Shown piece after piece: positions 1 to 7,612 of a stretch of DNA of 64,000 bases. This DNA is from Tabrizicola caldifontis (GTDB lineage Bacteria > Pseudomonadota > Alphaproteobacteria > Rhodobacterales > Rhodobacteraceae). Where the stretch lies: NCBI RefSeq assembly GCF_004762095.1, contig NZ_SIJH01000012.1:91722-155721 (forward strand), in the 5' to 3' direction. Both the position numbers and the translations under genes were made by a program. Numbering within the stretch: the stretch's first letter is position 1; each line of letters opens with the position of its first letter. The notes under the pieces were generated by a model that saw nothing but the letters and a program-made list of their open reading frames with translations, did no database searches and had not been told where the DNA came from.

Positions 1-343
1 GTTCGCGCAACCGGTCGATCCAGCGGAAACCGAACCGAGGCCACAGCGTGCTTTCGGCCCCGATCGCCAGGCTGTTTGCCGCGCCATCCAGGGCGCTGAC
101 ACGCTGACGTGCCTGTTCCCAGTTGCGCAGGATCATCGTGGCGAAACCCCGGAACTCTCGGCCCGCAGGCGTCAGGATGACGCCACCCTTCGTGCGTTCG
201 AACAGCGGCCGGCCAAGCTGATCCTCCAACCGCTGCACCCGCAGGGATACGGCCGATTGGGTCACGAACAGCCGCCCGGCAGCGGCCCCGAACGACCCGG
301 TAGCAGCCACTTCCAGAAAGGTCTTGATCAGTTGCAGGTCCAA
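1..343 (-). CDS. LysR-family transcriptional regulator, N-terminal part
   Basis: This is the first 114 residues of a LysR-type regulator; the remainder lies beyond the left edge. The N-terminal winged helix-turn-helix is clear: it opens MDLQLIKTFLEVAATGSF, continues with an AAGRLFVTQSAVS recognition-helix segment, and has the usual LEDQLGRPLFER turn and a LTPAGREF stretch near residue 60. I chose a TTG start at 341-343 because a GGAGGGG Shine-Dalgarno lies 4 bases before it and it begins the family's normal N-terminus. The effector domain is mostly missing, so neither the inducer nor the target genes can be judged. It lies downstream of the small membrane protein gene on the same strand, 157 bp away. 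Confidence 0.85.
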   Translation of the reverse strand, partial: MDLQLIKTFLEVAATGSFGAAAGRLFVTQSAVSLRVQRLEDQLGRPLFERTKGGVILTPAGREFRGFATMILRNWEQARQRVSALDGAANSLAIGAESTLWPRFGFRWIDRLRE

Positions 344-500
344 ACGTTCCCCTCCAGGCGAACAGCTTGGATACCTGCATCATCAGGGCGGAAAGCCAAG
401 CCCCGCACGTCACACGACGCGCCAAGCCGCCCGAGTGCATGTCTGCGGATCAACACTTCGGAGATGTCGCGATACACGGCGCAGCAATTGCGCGCACGGG

Positions 501-815
501 CTAGCGGCGGATAAACCTTGCCTTGCGGCTGACCGCAGGCACCGGAACCAAGACCGGCTCGCGCGCGCCATGGCCGCCGCCGGGCCCATCCTGGTCTTCC
601 GCCATGGCCATGACCTTGAAGCCGAACTGCACGCCCGAAAAGACGATGCCGTTGAACACCACCATCATCACCGCAGCGACCAGGCCGATGTCCGACCCCA
701 GGATCAGATGCCCGATACCTGCCACATCCCACCAGACAAGGCCGCCCGTAAAGACAGCCGAGACTGCAAAACCCAAGGCGACGCTGCGGATGTACAGGCG
801 GACGAGCTCTGGCAT
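501..815 (-). CDS. Small two-TM membrane protein, unknown function
   Basis: This is a 104-residue protein with two hydrophobic segments (about residues 8-30 and 35-65) and a glycine-rich, basic C-terminal tail. I do not recognise a named family. The start at 815 is chosen over an in-frame ATG at 827 because GGAGGG lies four bases before it. The gene is 55 bp downstream of the Anbu peptidase gene on the same strand, so it may be the last member of that operon. Its role there is unknown. Membrane location is inferred from hydrophobicity only. Confidence 0.6.
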   Translation of the reverse strand: MPELVRLYIRSVALGFAVSAVFTGGLVWWDVAGIGHLILGSDIGLVAAVMMVVFNGIVFSGVQFGFKVMAMAEDQDGPGGGHGAREPVLVPVPAVSRKARFIRR

Positions 816-870
816 CGGACCCTCCATGCTATGATCCCAAGGTAGGCGCGGATTGCGGCAATTCCAAGCC

Positions 871-1593
871 TCAGATCACGATCCGCGCGAATCCGTCGCG
901 GAGCGCGTTGGACCAGGCATCGCTCATCGCGCGGAAGGCGGGGTCACCGGCCTCGATCCGGCGTTTCAGGGTCACACGGCAGGCATCCCGTTCGATCACG
1001 CAAAGATCCAGCGGCATGCCAACGGAAAGATTCGATCGCAGCGTCGAATCCATCGACAAGAGAACCGCCTTCTGTGCATCGGCCAGGCTGGTCTCGGGCC
1101 GCACCACGCGGTCGAGAATCGGCTTGCCGTACTTGTGCTCTCCGATCTGCAGGAAGGGGGTGTCCTCGGTCGCCTCGATGAAATTGCCCTCGGGGTAGAT
1201 AAGGAACAGCCGCATCGCCCCGCCCCGGCGCTGGCCGGCCACGATCATGCTGGCCGAGGCGCCCTGCGCGGCGGAAAGCTTGTGGTCGATGTCGGCCCGG
1301 ACCTTCGCCAGCCGGTCACCGACGATCTCTGCCACCTTCAGCATGGTCGGTGCCAGCATGATGCTGGTATCTGGCGTGGCATCGGGATCCTCGATCGCCT
1401 CGCGCAGTTCGGCAAGCGTTGTCTGGCTGACCGACAGGCTGCCCGCCGTCATGATGACGATGACACGCTCGCCAGGCTCCTCGAAGGCAAACATCTTGCG
1501 GTAGGTGGAGATGTTGTCGAGCCCCGCATTGGTGCGCGTATCCGACAGCAGCACCATCCCCTCGTTCAGCAAAAGGCCCACGCAGTAGGTCAT
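871..1593 (-). CDS. Anbu-type proteasome-like peptidase
   Basis: This 240-residue protein belongs to the Anbu (ancestral beta subunit, COG3484) family of Ntn hydrolases related to proteasome beta subunits and HslV. The sequence opens MTYCVGLLLNEGMVLLSD; after Met removal Thr1 would be the nucleophile, with Asp17 and a Lys at position 32 in the places of proteasome Asp17 and Lys33. A conserved SDTRTNAG segment follows. There is no propeptide, as is usual for Anbu. AAGGGGACGG precedes the ATG. It is the last of four genes, after ATP-grasp, alpha-E and transglutaminase genes, a neighbourhood known for this family. Its physiological substrate is not established. The cytoplasm is the likely location because no signal peptide is seen. 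Confidence 0.92.
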   Translation of the reverse strand: MTYCVGLLLNEGMVLLSDTRTNAGLDNISTYRKMFAFEEPGERVIVIMTAGSLSVSQTTLAELREAIEDPDATPDTSIMLAPTMLKVAEIVGDRLAKVRADIDHKLSAAQGASASMIVAGQRRGGAMRLFLIYPEGNFIEATEDTPFLQIGEHKYGKPILDRVVRPETSLADAQKAVLLSMDSTLRSNLSVGMPLDLCVIERDACRVTLKRRIEAGDPAFRAMSDAWSNALRDGFARIVI

Positions 1594-1620
1594 CGTCCGT
1601 CCCCTTGATCCCGCGCCACC

Positions 1621-2427
1621 CTATTGGGCGGCTTGCAGGACCGCAACGGTCACATCCATAGCTTCCCGCGCCCCTCCCCGGGCGACACCGCGAATGGGCG
1701 CCGCATCCTGCGCATCGAAGCCAGAACCAAGGCGGATATAGCGGTCATCCGGGCAGCAGCGGTTTGCGGGGTCGAAGCCGATCCAGCCCAGCCCCGGAAC
1801 ATGCAGTTCCGCCCAGGCATGCGCCGCCTCGTGCGGGGTGCCATCCTGTGCGGCGAAGAGGTAGCCCGAGACATAGCGCGCCGCGATGCCGCGGACCCGC
1901 GCCATTGCGATCAGTGCATGGGCATGATCCCGGCAGACGCCCTCGCCGAGCGCCAGCGCCTCGGCGGCGGTGGTATGGGCATGGGTGACGCCGGGGCGAT
2001 AGGCGATCGCTTCGGAAACCAGGGTACTCAGCGAATGGGCGAGGGAAAGCAGGTCGGAATCGCCGACAGTCCGCGCCAGACTTTCAAGCGCCACATCGGC
2101 GCGGGTCGGGGCGGTCGTGCGCAGATAGACCTCGGGCGCGACCGTCTCGCGATGTCCGCGCAGAACGCCGGCAAGGTCGGTCGTATCGACCGTGCCGCGT
2201 ACCCGGACCTCGACAGCCGAGACCGGCCCGGCAATGGTCCAGCCCTGCACCTGATCCCCAGCCCCGTCGCGGTGGGTGGAACCCTTAGTGCCCTCGCTGA
2301 CCGTGATCTCCCAGTCGATGACCTGCTGTCCGGCAAAGACCGAGGGGGTCAGCCGGTGGCTCTGCACCACTGACCGCACCGGATGGTCATAGCTGTAGCG
2401 CGTCACATGATCGACCGTCAGCCGCAT
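1621..2427 (-). CDS. Transglutaminase-like cysteine protease family protein
   Basis: This 268-residue protein has an N-terminal beta-rich domain of the bacterial transglutaminase type (about 1-95, opening MRLTVDHVTRYSYDHPV) followed by a transglutaminase core. The triad is visible as Cys165 in GEGVCRDHAH, His203 in EAAHAWAELHV and Asp219 in WIGFDPANR. Family members act as peptidases or amide-bond transferases; the substrate here is unknown. It overlaps the alpha-E gene by one base (TGATG), indicating translational coupling, and the Anbu gene follows after 27 bp. No signal peptide is seen. The constant company of ATP-grasp, alpha-E and Anbu proteins suggests a joint peptide-making or peptide-removing pathway. 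Confidence 0.9.
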   Translation of the reverse strand: MRLTVDHVTRYSYDHPVRSVVQSHRLTPSVFAGQQVIDWEITVSEGTKGSTHRDGAGDQVQGWTIAGPVSAVEVRVRGTVDTTDLAGVLRGHRETVAPEVYLRTTAPTRADVALESLARTVGDSDLLSLAHSLSTLVSEAIAYRPGVTHAHTTAAEALALGEGVCRDHAHALIAMARVRGIAARYVSGYLFAAQDGTPHEAAHAWAELHVPGLGWIGFDPANRCCPDDRYIRLGSGFDAQDAAPIRGVARGGAREAMDVTVAVLQAAQ

Positions 2428-3377
2428 CAGCGCATTTCTCCGCTCAGATAGGCATCATGGATTGACAGCGCGAGGTCGGACACATCGCGGATGAAGCGCG
2501 TCAGGTATTCGTGCAGTCCCTCGTCGAAGATCGCATCAACCGTTGTCCCTTCCACTTCTGCCAGCAGTGCCCGGGCCTTCGCCTGGGCCGGCGTTTCGCG
2601 GCCATAGGCTTTTGCGATCCGGCCAAGATGATTCACGACTCCCGCGGTACACGTGGCCAGCGACCGGGGTGACTGCGGGTTCAGGATCAGGAAGTCGGCG
2701 ATCTTCGCCGCTGTCACTTCGCCGCCATAGGCCCAGTGAAAGGCGCGTTGTGCCCCCATCGCGCGGAGCAGGGTGGACCACTGGTAGTTGTCAAGCCCCG
2801 AGCCCACGAAATCCACACGAGGCAAAAGGACATAGTATTTCACATCCATCAGCCGCGCCGTGCTGTCGCCGCGTTCCAGATAATAGCCGATGTTCAGGAA
2901 GTTGAACCCGTCGTTCCGAAGCTGCGTCGCGTCGATTTCCCCCCGCACCATTGCGGCATGGCGGGTGATCCAGTCGGTCAGGCGGGACAGCTCCAGTTCC
3001 GACCGGGGGGTGCGTTCAAGCTGCTTCAGCTCCTGAAACGCGGTGTTCAGCGCGTCCCAGACCTGGCTTGTCAGCGCCGTGCGCACGATCCGCCCGTTTT
3101 CCCGTGCCGCCGTGATGCAGCTTGCGACCGACGAGGGGTTGTCCCGGTCGAAGAAGAGAAAGCTTTCGATGTTGCGCTGCACCGGGTCGCCGTATTTCTG
3201 CGCAAAGGCAGCAGCCATGCCGCTGGCCTGCAACAGGCTGTCCCATTCGCTGCGGTAGCCGTGGGCCGACGGGATCAGGCTGATCCGGCTGCCCACTTCC
3301 AGAAGTCGGGCAACCGTATCGGCACGTTCCATGTAGCGCGCGATCCAGTAGAGGTTGTCGGCGGTGCGGCTCAGCAT
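2427..3377 (-). CDS. Alpha-E domain protein
   Basis: This is a 316-residue, almost entirely helical alpha-E domain protein. It starts MLSRTADNLYWIARYMERAD, the family hallmark. I place the start at 3377 instead of further upstream because AGGAGGT lies six bases before this ATG and the upstream extension is proline/arginine-rich out-of-family sequence. The biochemical role of alpha-E proteins is unknown. They occur next to, or fused with, circularly permuted ATP-grasp proteins, as here, where the ATP-grasp gene ends 103 bp upstream. The stop codon overlaps the transglutaminase start. Confidence 0.92.
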   Translation of the reverse strand: MLSRTADNLYWIARYMERADTVARLLEVGSRISLIPSAHGYRSEWDSLLQASGMAAAFAQKYGDPVQRNIESFLFFDRDNPSSVASCITAARENGRIVRTALTSQVWDALNTAFQELKQLERTPRSELELSRLTDWITRHAAMVRGEIDATQLRNDGFNFLNIGYYLERGDSTARLMDVKYYVLLPRVDFVGSGLDNYQWSTLLRAMGAQRAFHWAYGGEVTAAKIADFLILNPQSPRSLATCTAGVVNHLGRIAKAYGRETPAQAKARALLAEVEGTTVDAIFDEGLHEYLTRFIRDVSDLALSIHDAYLSGEMR

Positions 3378-3480
3378 GGGCGGACCTCCTGCCTGGCGGC
3401 AATCCCCTCTGCGTGGGGGAGGGCTGGGGACGGGGGGCACCGCCCAGCCGGAAACTGCGGCGACATGAGCCCGGCGTCCC

Positions 3481-4890
3481 TCATTCCGCCAGCACCCAGG
3501 TATCCTTGACCCCGCCACGCTGGCTGGAGTTCACCACCAGCGACCCCTCCTTCAAGGCCACGCGGGTCAGCCCGCCGGGCACCAGTTCGATCCGCTCGCC
3601 CACCAGGCAATAGGGGCGCAGGTCCACATGGCGCGGCGCCAGCCCTTCCTCGACAAAGGTCGGCACGGTGGACAGGGCCAGCGTCGGCTGCGCGATGTAG
3701 TTGCCAGGATCCTCGATCAGCTTCGCGCGGAACCGCTCAACCTCCTCGCGGCTCGATTTCGGCCCGACCAGCATTCCGTAACCACCGGAGCCATGCACCT
3801 CCTTCACCACTAGGTCGGGCAGGTGGTCCAGCACATAGGCCAGATCCTCGGCCCTGCCGCACTGCCAGGTTGGCACGTTCTTCAGGATCGGCTCTTCCCC
3901 CAGATAGAAGCGCACCATTTCAGGCACGTAAGTGTAGACGGCCTTGTCGTCTGCGACCCCCGCCCCCGGCGCCGAACAGATCGTCACCCCGCCCGAGCGG
4001 TAGACGTCCATCAGCCCCGGCACGCCCAGCATGCTGTCGGGGCGAAAGCACAAGGGGTCGAGAAAGGCATCGTCGATCCGCCGGTAGATCACATCCACCC
4101 GGCGCGGGCCCTCGGTCGTGCGCATGTAGACAAACTCGCCATCCACGAACAGGTCCTGCCCCTCGACCAGTTCCACCCCCATCAGGTCGGCCAAGAGGCT
4201 GTGCTCGTAATAGGCGCTGTTGAAATGCCCCGGGGTCAGGATCACCACCACCGGATCGCCCTTGCACTTCTTCGGCGCCACGCTGGCCAGCGTCCGGCGC
4301 AGCTTTTCGGAATAGCCGTCCACCGGCTCGATCCGGTTTTCCCGGAACAGGCCCGGGAACATCCGCATCATGATCTCGCGGCTCTCCAGCATGTAACTCA
4401 CGCCCGAGGGCGTGCGGCAGTTGTCCTCGAGGACGTAGAACTCGTCCGGGCCGGTGCGCACGATGTCGATGCCGACGATGTGGGAATAGACCCCCTTCGG
4501 CGGCACGAACCCGACGACCGCCTTCTCGTAGGCCTCGTTCTGCCAGACCAGCTGCCCGGGGATGCGGCCCGCGCGGATGATCTCGCCGCGCCCGTAGACA
4601 TCGACGAGGAAGGCGTTCAGCGCCCGCGCGCGCTGCTTGATTCCCTTTTCCAGCCGCGCCCATTCGGCGCCCGAAAAGACGCGGGGAAACATGTCGAAGG
4701 GGATCAGCCGGTCGGGGTCGCCCCCCTCGCCATAGACGGCGAAGGTGATCCCGATCCGGCGGAACAGCGCCTCGGCCTCGGCCTGCTTCAGGCTGCGCAG
4801 TTCCTGCGGCATGGCTGCGACCCAGTCCTGCAGCCGCGCATAGGGTGCCCGCACCGCCGTGCCCTGGTACATCTCGTTGAACTGCGCCAC
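3481..4890 (-). CDS. Circularly permuted ATP-grasp protein
   Basis: This 469-residue protein belongs to the circularly permuted ATP-grasp family (COG2308), predicted to catalyse ATP-dependent carboxylate-amine ligation such as peptide bond formation. Visible family features are FNEMYQG near the N-terminus, VLEDNCRTPSGVSYMLE, HFNSAYYEH, VYRRIDD and KEVHGSGGYGMLVGP. The start is a GTG at 4888-4890 with a weak GGGGG ribosome site; Met7 is a possible alternative. It is the first gene of the four-gene Anbu operon. Ligase activity is inferred from the family and has not been shown for this context. Confidence 0.92.
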   Translation of the reverse strand: MAQFNEMYQGTAVRAPYARLQDWVAAMPQELRSLKQAEAEALFRRIGITFAVYGEGGDPDRLIPFDMFPRVFSGAEWARLEKGIKQRARALNAFLVDVYGRGEIIRAGRIPGQLVWQNEAYEKAVVGFVPPKGVYSHIVGIDIVRTGPDEFYVLEDNCRTPSGVSYMLESREIMMRMFPGLFRENRIEPVDGYSEKLRRTLASVAPKKCKGDPVVVILTPGHFNSAYYEHSLLADLMGVELVEGQDLFVDGEFVYMRTTEGPRRVDVIYRRIDDAFLDPLCFRPDSMLGVPGLMDVYRSGGVTICSAPGAGVADDKAVYTYVPEMVRFYLGEEPILKNVPTWQCGRAEDLAYVLDHLPDLVVKEVHGSGGYGMLVGPKSSREEVERFRAKLIEDPGNYIAQPTLALSTVPTFVEEGLAPRHVDLRPYCLVGERIELVPGGLTRVALKEGSLVVNSSQRGGVKDTWVLAE

Positions 4891-5105
4891 CCGTCACCCC
4901 CGGCCCGCCTGTACCCAATAGAACAGCGGTCCCGGCCCGCGAAAAGCCCCCCGGACGGAAAATCCGCCCGCCGTCTGACCAACTGCCCTTTTTTCAGGCA
5001 TTCGGCGATCCCGCACTTGCTCCTTGCGCAAATACCCTGGTGAGCGCGAGGGGCAGCTCCCCTTGCCCCCGAGGAGAAGGCGCAACCCGACAACAAGAGG
5101 ACAAA

Positions 5106-5138
5106 CGGCTTGCCCGCCGGCGCTCCTGTCGCAAGCCG
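5106..5138 (-). terminator. Candidate terminator after the EEP nuclease gene
   Basis: A perfect 8-bp stem (CGGCTTGC at 5106-5113 with GCAAGCCG at 5131-5138, 17-nt loop) lies directly after the stop of the EEP gene. Read on the minus strand it is followed by TTTG only, so the T-tract is weak. Confidence 0.4.
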
Positions 5139-5139
5139 C

Positions 5140-5844
5140 CTAAAGCCAGCGCATCTGCGCCAGCAGGGGCAGGTGGTCCGAAACCTGCACCCCCTGCCGC
5201 CAGGGAACGGCCAGGGGTTCCAGTTCCAGGTCGTGCGAATGGGCGATGCGGTCCAGGGCCAGCGTCGGCCGTCGCGAGGGATAAGTCGGCGCGGGATCCA
5301 TCAGCCGGAAGGCGCGCGTCAGGCGGCCAAGGCCGACCCGCCGAGAATATTCGTTGAAGTCGCCCAGGATCAGGGTCGGCCGCGCCGGGTGACGCAGAAC
5401 CGCCTCGCGGATCGCGTCCAGCTGCTTGCGGCGCGATCCCCGCCACAGGCCCAGATGCACACCCACCAGCCGCAAGGCACCGGGTCCGTCCAGGTCGGCG
5501 ATCACCGCACCGCGCGGTTCGATCCCGGGCAGGTCAAGCCGTTCAAGCCCGACAAGACGGAAGTCGGGCCGGACCAGCAGGGCATTTCCGTGCCAGCCGA
5601 TGCTGGCCGAGTTGCGACCGACCGGCAGGGGCAGCAGACCTGTCCGCTCGGTGATCTCGTCGCGCGGCAGGGCCGAGGGGCGCGCGCCCAGTCGGAAGTC
5701 GGCCTCCTGCAGGGCCAGGATATCGGCGCGCAGCGCGGCGATTGCATCAAGCACCCGCTGCGCGTCCCGGCGCAGGTCTGTGCCCAGCCCGGCCCTGATG
5801 TTCCAGGTGGCAACGCGCAGCTGTGGCTTTGACTCCGGCTCCAT
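5140..5844 (-). CDS. Endonuclease/exonuclease/phosphatase family protein
   Basis: This 234-residue protein is a metal-dependent hydrolase of the EEP superfamily (DNase I-like). The order of motifs is complete: ATWNIRAGL near residue 13-20, ALQEAD with the metal-binding Glu47, GVHLGLW, LILGDFNEY and a C-terminal SDHLPLLA carrying the catalytic His. Substrates in this superfamily include nucleic acids, phospholipids and inositol phosphates, and nothing here decides between them. I use the ATG at 5842-5844; an upstream in-frame TTG at 5874 would add ten residues. It is divergent from the YjdF-like membrane protein with about 40 bp between the starts. Confidence 0.85.
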   Translation of the reverse strand: MEPESKPQLRVATWNIRAGLGTDLRRDAQRVLDAIAALRADILALQEADFRLGARPSALPRDEITERTGLLPLPVGRNSASIGWHGNALLVRPDFRLVGLERLDLPGIEPRGAVIADLDGPGALRLVGVHLGLWRGSRRKQLDAIREAVLRHPARPTLILGDFNEYSRRVGLGRLTRAFRLMDPAPTYPSRRPTLALDRIAHSHDLELEPLAVPWRQGVQVSDHLPLLAQMRWL

Positions 5845-5885
5845 GACCCCAATATAGGGCTGACGCCCTTCCAACCGGAACCCCG

Positions 5886-6536
5886 ATGCCTGCGCCCTCC
5901 GTACTGCTTCTGACCGCGATACGCCTGTTCCTCGGTGCCGAGGCGCTGATCGGCGTGGTCACCGGAAACGGGCTGGCGATCTTTGTCGCGACCTCGGCCC
6001 TGGCGCTGACTTTCCTGCCGCAGCTTGTCGCCAGCCGGATGCGTCTGCGTCTGCCGAACAGCTTCCTGGCCGCCGCCGCCGCCTTCGTGCTGTCCACGAT
6101 CTATCTTGGCGAGATGCACGATTTTTACAACCGGCTCTGGTGGTGGGATCTGGTGCTGCATGGAAGTTCGGCCATGGGCTTCGGCATTCTGGGCTTCCTA
6201 CTGATCTTCATGCTGTTCGAGGGCGACCGCTATGCGGCGCCGCCCTGGGCGATCGGGGTGCTTTCGTTCTGCGTCGCAATGACCGTTGGCGCCCTTTGGG
6301 AGGTGTTCGAATACGGGATGGACCAGATCTTCGGCCTGAACATGCAGAAGTCGGGACTGGACGACACGATGAGCGACATCATGGTGAATGCGCTTGGCGC
6401 GGCGATTGCCGGCCTTGCGGGGGCGGCCTATCTGAAGGGACGGGCAAGCGGACTTGGCGCTGCCTTCGACCATTTCGTCAGCGAGAACCGGACCCGGTTC
6501 CGCAAGCTGATCGCGCGTGGCCGTCCGCAGGGCTGA
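5886..6536 (+). CDS. YjdF/DUF2238-like integral membrane protein
   Basis: This 216-residue polytopic membrane protein has about six hydrophobic segments. The WWWDLVLHGSSAMGFGILGF region, the ALWEVFEYGMDQIFG motif and DDTMSDIMVNALGA match the YjdF (DUF2238) family, whose conserved acidic residues and Asn sit in the last membrane helices. Function is not known for the family. The gene is followed after 59 bp by the ligase-associated exonuclease gene, but no shared role is evident. Confidence 0.72.
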   Translation: MPAPSVLLLTAIRLFLGAEALIGVVTGNGLAIFVATSALALTFLPQLVASRMRLRLPNSFLAAAAAFVLSTIYLGEMHDFYNRLWWWDLVLHGSSAMGFGILGFLLIFMLFEGDRYAAPPWAIGVLSFCVAMTVGALWEVFEYGMDQIFGLNMQKSGLDDTMSDIMVNALGAAIAGLAGAAYLKGRASGLGAAFDHFVSENRTRFRKLIARGRPQG

Positions 6537-6595
6537 GCCCCGGGGGAAGCGGCCGCCTCTCTTGCGGGGCAAACCGCGCGTGCTACCCTTCCGGC

Positions 6596-7612
6596 ATGGC
6601 CGGTCCCGTCCTCAGCTTCACCGATCGCGGCATCTACTGCGCGGCGGGAGACTTCTACATCGACCCCTGGCGCCCGGTGGCCCGTGCCCTGATCACTCAC
6701 GGCCACAGCGACCACGCCCGCTGGGGGATGGGTGCCTATCTGGCAACCCATCAGGCCCTGCCGGTGATGCGCAAGCGGCTGGGCCAGATCACCGCAGAGG
6801 GGATCGCATATGGCGAAACGCGGGTGATCGGCGGGGCCGAGGTCTCGTTTCATCCTGCGGGGCATGTGCCGGGATCGGCCCAGATCCGTGTGACCGTGGG
6901 CGGGCAGACCTGGGTCGTTTCGGGCGACTACAAGACCGAAGCCGACGGTCTGGCCGAAGGGTTCGAGCCCGTCCCCTGTCACGCCTTCGTCAGCGAATGC
7001 ACCTTCGGCCTGCCCGTCTTCCGCTGGGAACCCCAGCCTGTGACCATGGATCGGATCGCACGCTGGTGGGCCGCAAACGCCGCCGAAGGCAAGACCTCGA
7101 TCCTTGGCGCCTACAGCTTCGGCAAGGCGCAGCGGCTGCTGGCCGCCCTGCCCGACCTGGGCCCGATCCTGACCCACGGCGCGGTCGAGGAAATGACGCA
7201 GGTGCTGCGTGATCAGGGCTACCCCCTGCCCCCCACGATCCGCGTCACACCCGAGGTGACCGGGAAAACCCACCCCGGCGCCATCGTGATCGCGCCGCCA
7301 GCGGCCCTGGGATCGGCCTGGTCGGCCCGGCTCGGCCCTTCGGAAGAAACCTTCGTCTCGGGCTGGATGGCCGTGCGTGGCATCCGCCGGCGTCGTGCGC
7401 TTGGAACGGGCTTCGTGCTGTCGGACCATGCCGACTGGCCGGGCCTGAATGCGGCGATCCGGGCCACGGGGGCGGAACGTGTCTTTGTCACCCACGGATA
7501 CACTGCGGTCTTCCGGAAGTGGCTTCAGACCCGGGGCTACGACGCCGGGATCGTCGAAACCCGGTTCGGAGACGAGGCGGAAGCAGAGGTGGACACCGCG
7601 GTGGTCGGATGA
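6596..7612 (+). CDS. DNA-ligase-associated exonuclease (metallo-beta-lactamase fold)
   Basis: This 338-residue protein is of the ligase-associated exonuclease family, related to CPSF/SNM1-type beta-CASP nucleases. Metal-binding motifs are visible: THGHSDHARWG near residue 36, HPAGHVPGSAQ, SGDYKTE, SDHADWPG and a late THGYTAV. The start is the ATG at 6596, which opens MAGPVLSFTDRGIYC; upstream extension overlaps the preceding gene in another frame. Its stop overlaps the ligase start as ATGA, so the pair is translationally coupled. Family knowledge puts it in a bacterial DNA end-processing and ligation system that often also contains an Lhr-type helicase and a metallophosphoesterase; neither is in the adjacent genes here. 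Confidence 0.9.
   Translation: MAGPVLSFTDRGIYCAAGDFYIDPWRPVARALITHGHSDHARWGMGAYLATHQALPVMRKRLGQITAEGIAYGETRVIGGAEVSFHPAGHVPGSAQIRVTVGGQTWVVSGDYKTEADGLAEGFEPVPCHAFVSECTFGLPVFRWEPQPVTMDRIARWWAANAAEGKTSILGAYSFGKAQRLLAALPDLGPILTHGAVEEMTQVLRDQGYPLPPTIRVTPEVTGKTHPGAIVIAPPAALGSAWSARLGPSEETFVSGWMAVRGIRRRRALGTGFVLSDHADWPGLNAAIRATGAERVFVTHGYTAVFRKWLQTRGYDAGIVETRFGDEAEAEVDTAVVG

Noticed and set aside
4911..4924. LexA-box look-alike upstream of the ATP-grasp gene
   Set aside because: On the minus strand it reads GTTC-N6-GTAC. Both the spacing and the second half-site differ from GTTC-N7-GTTC.
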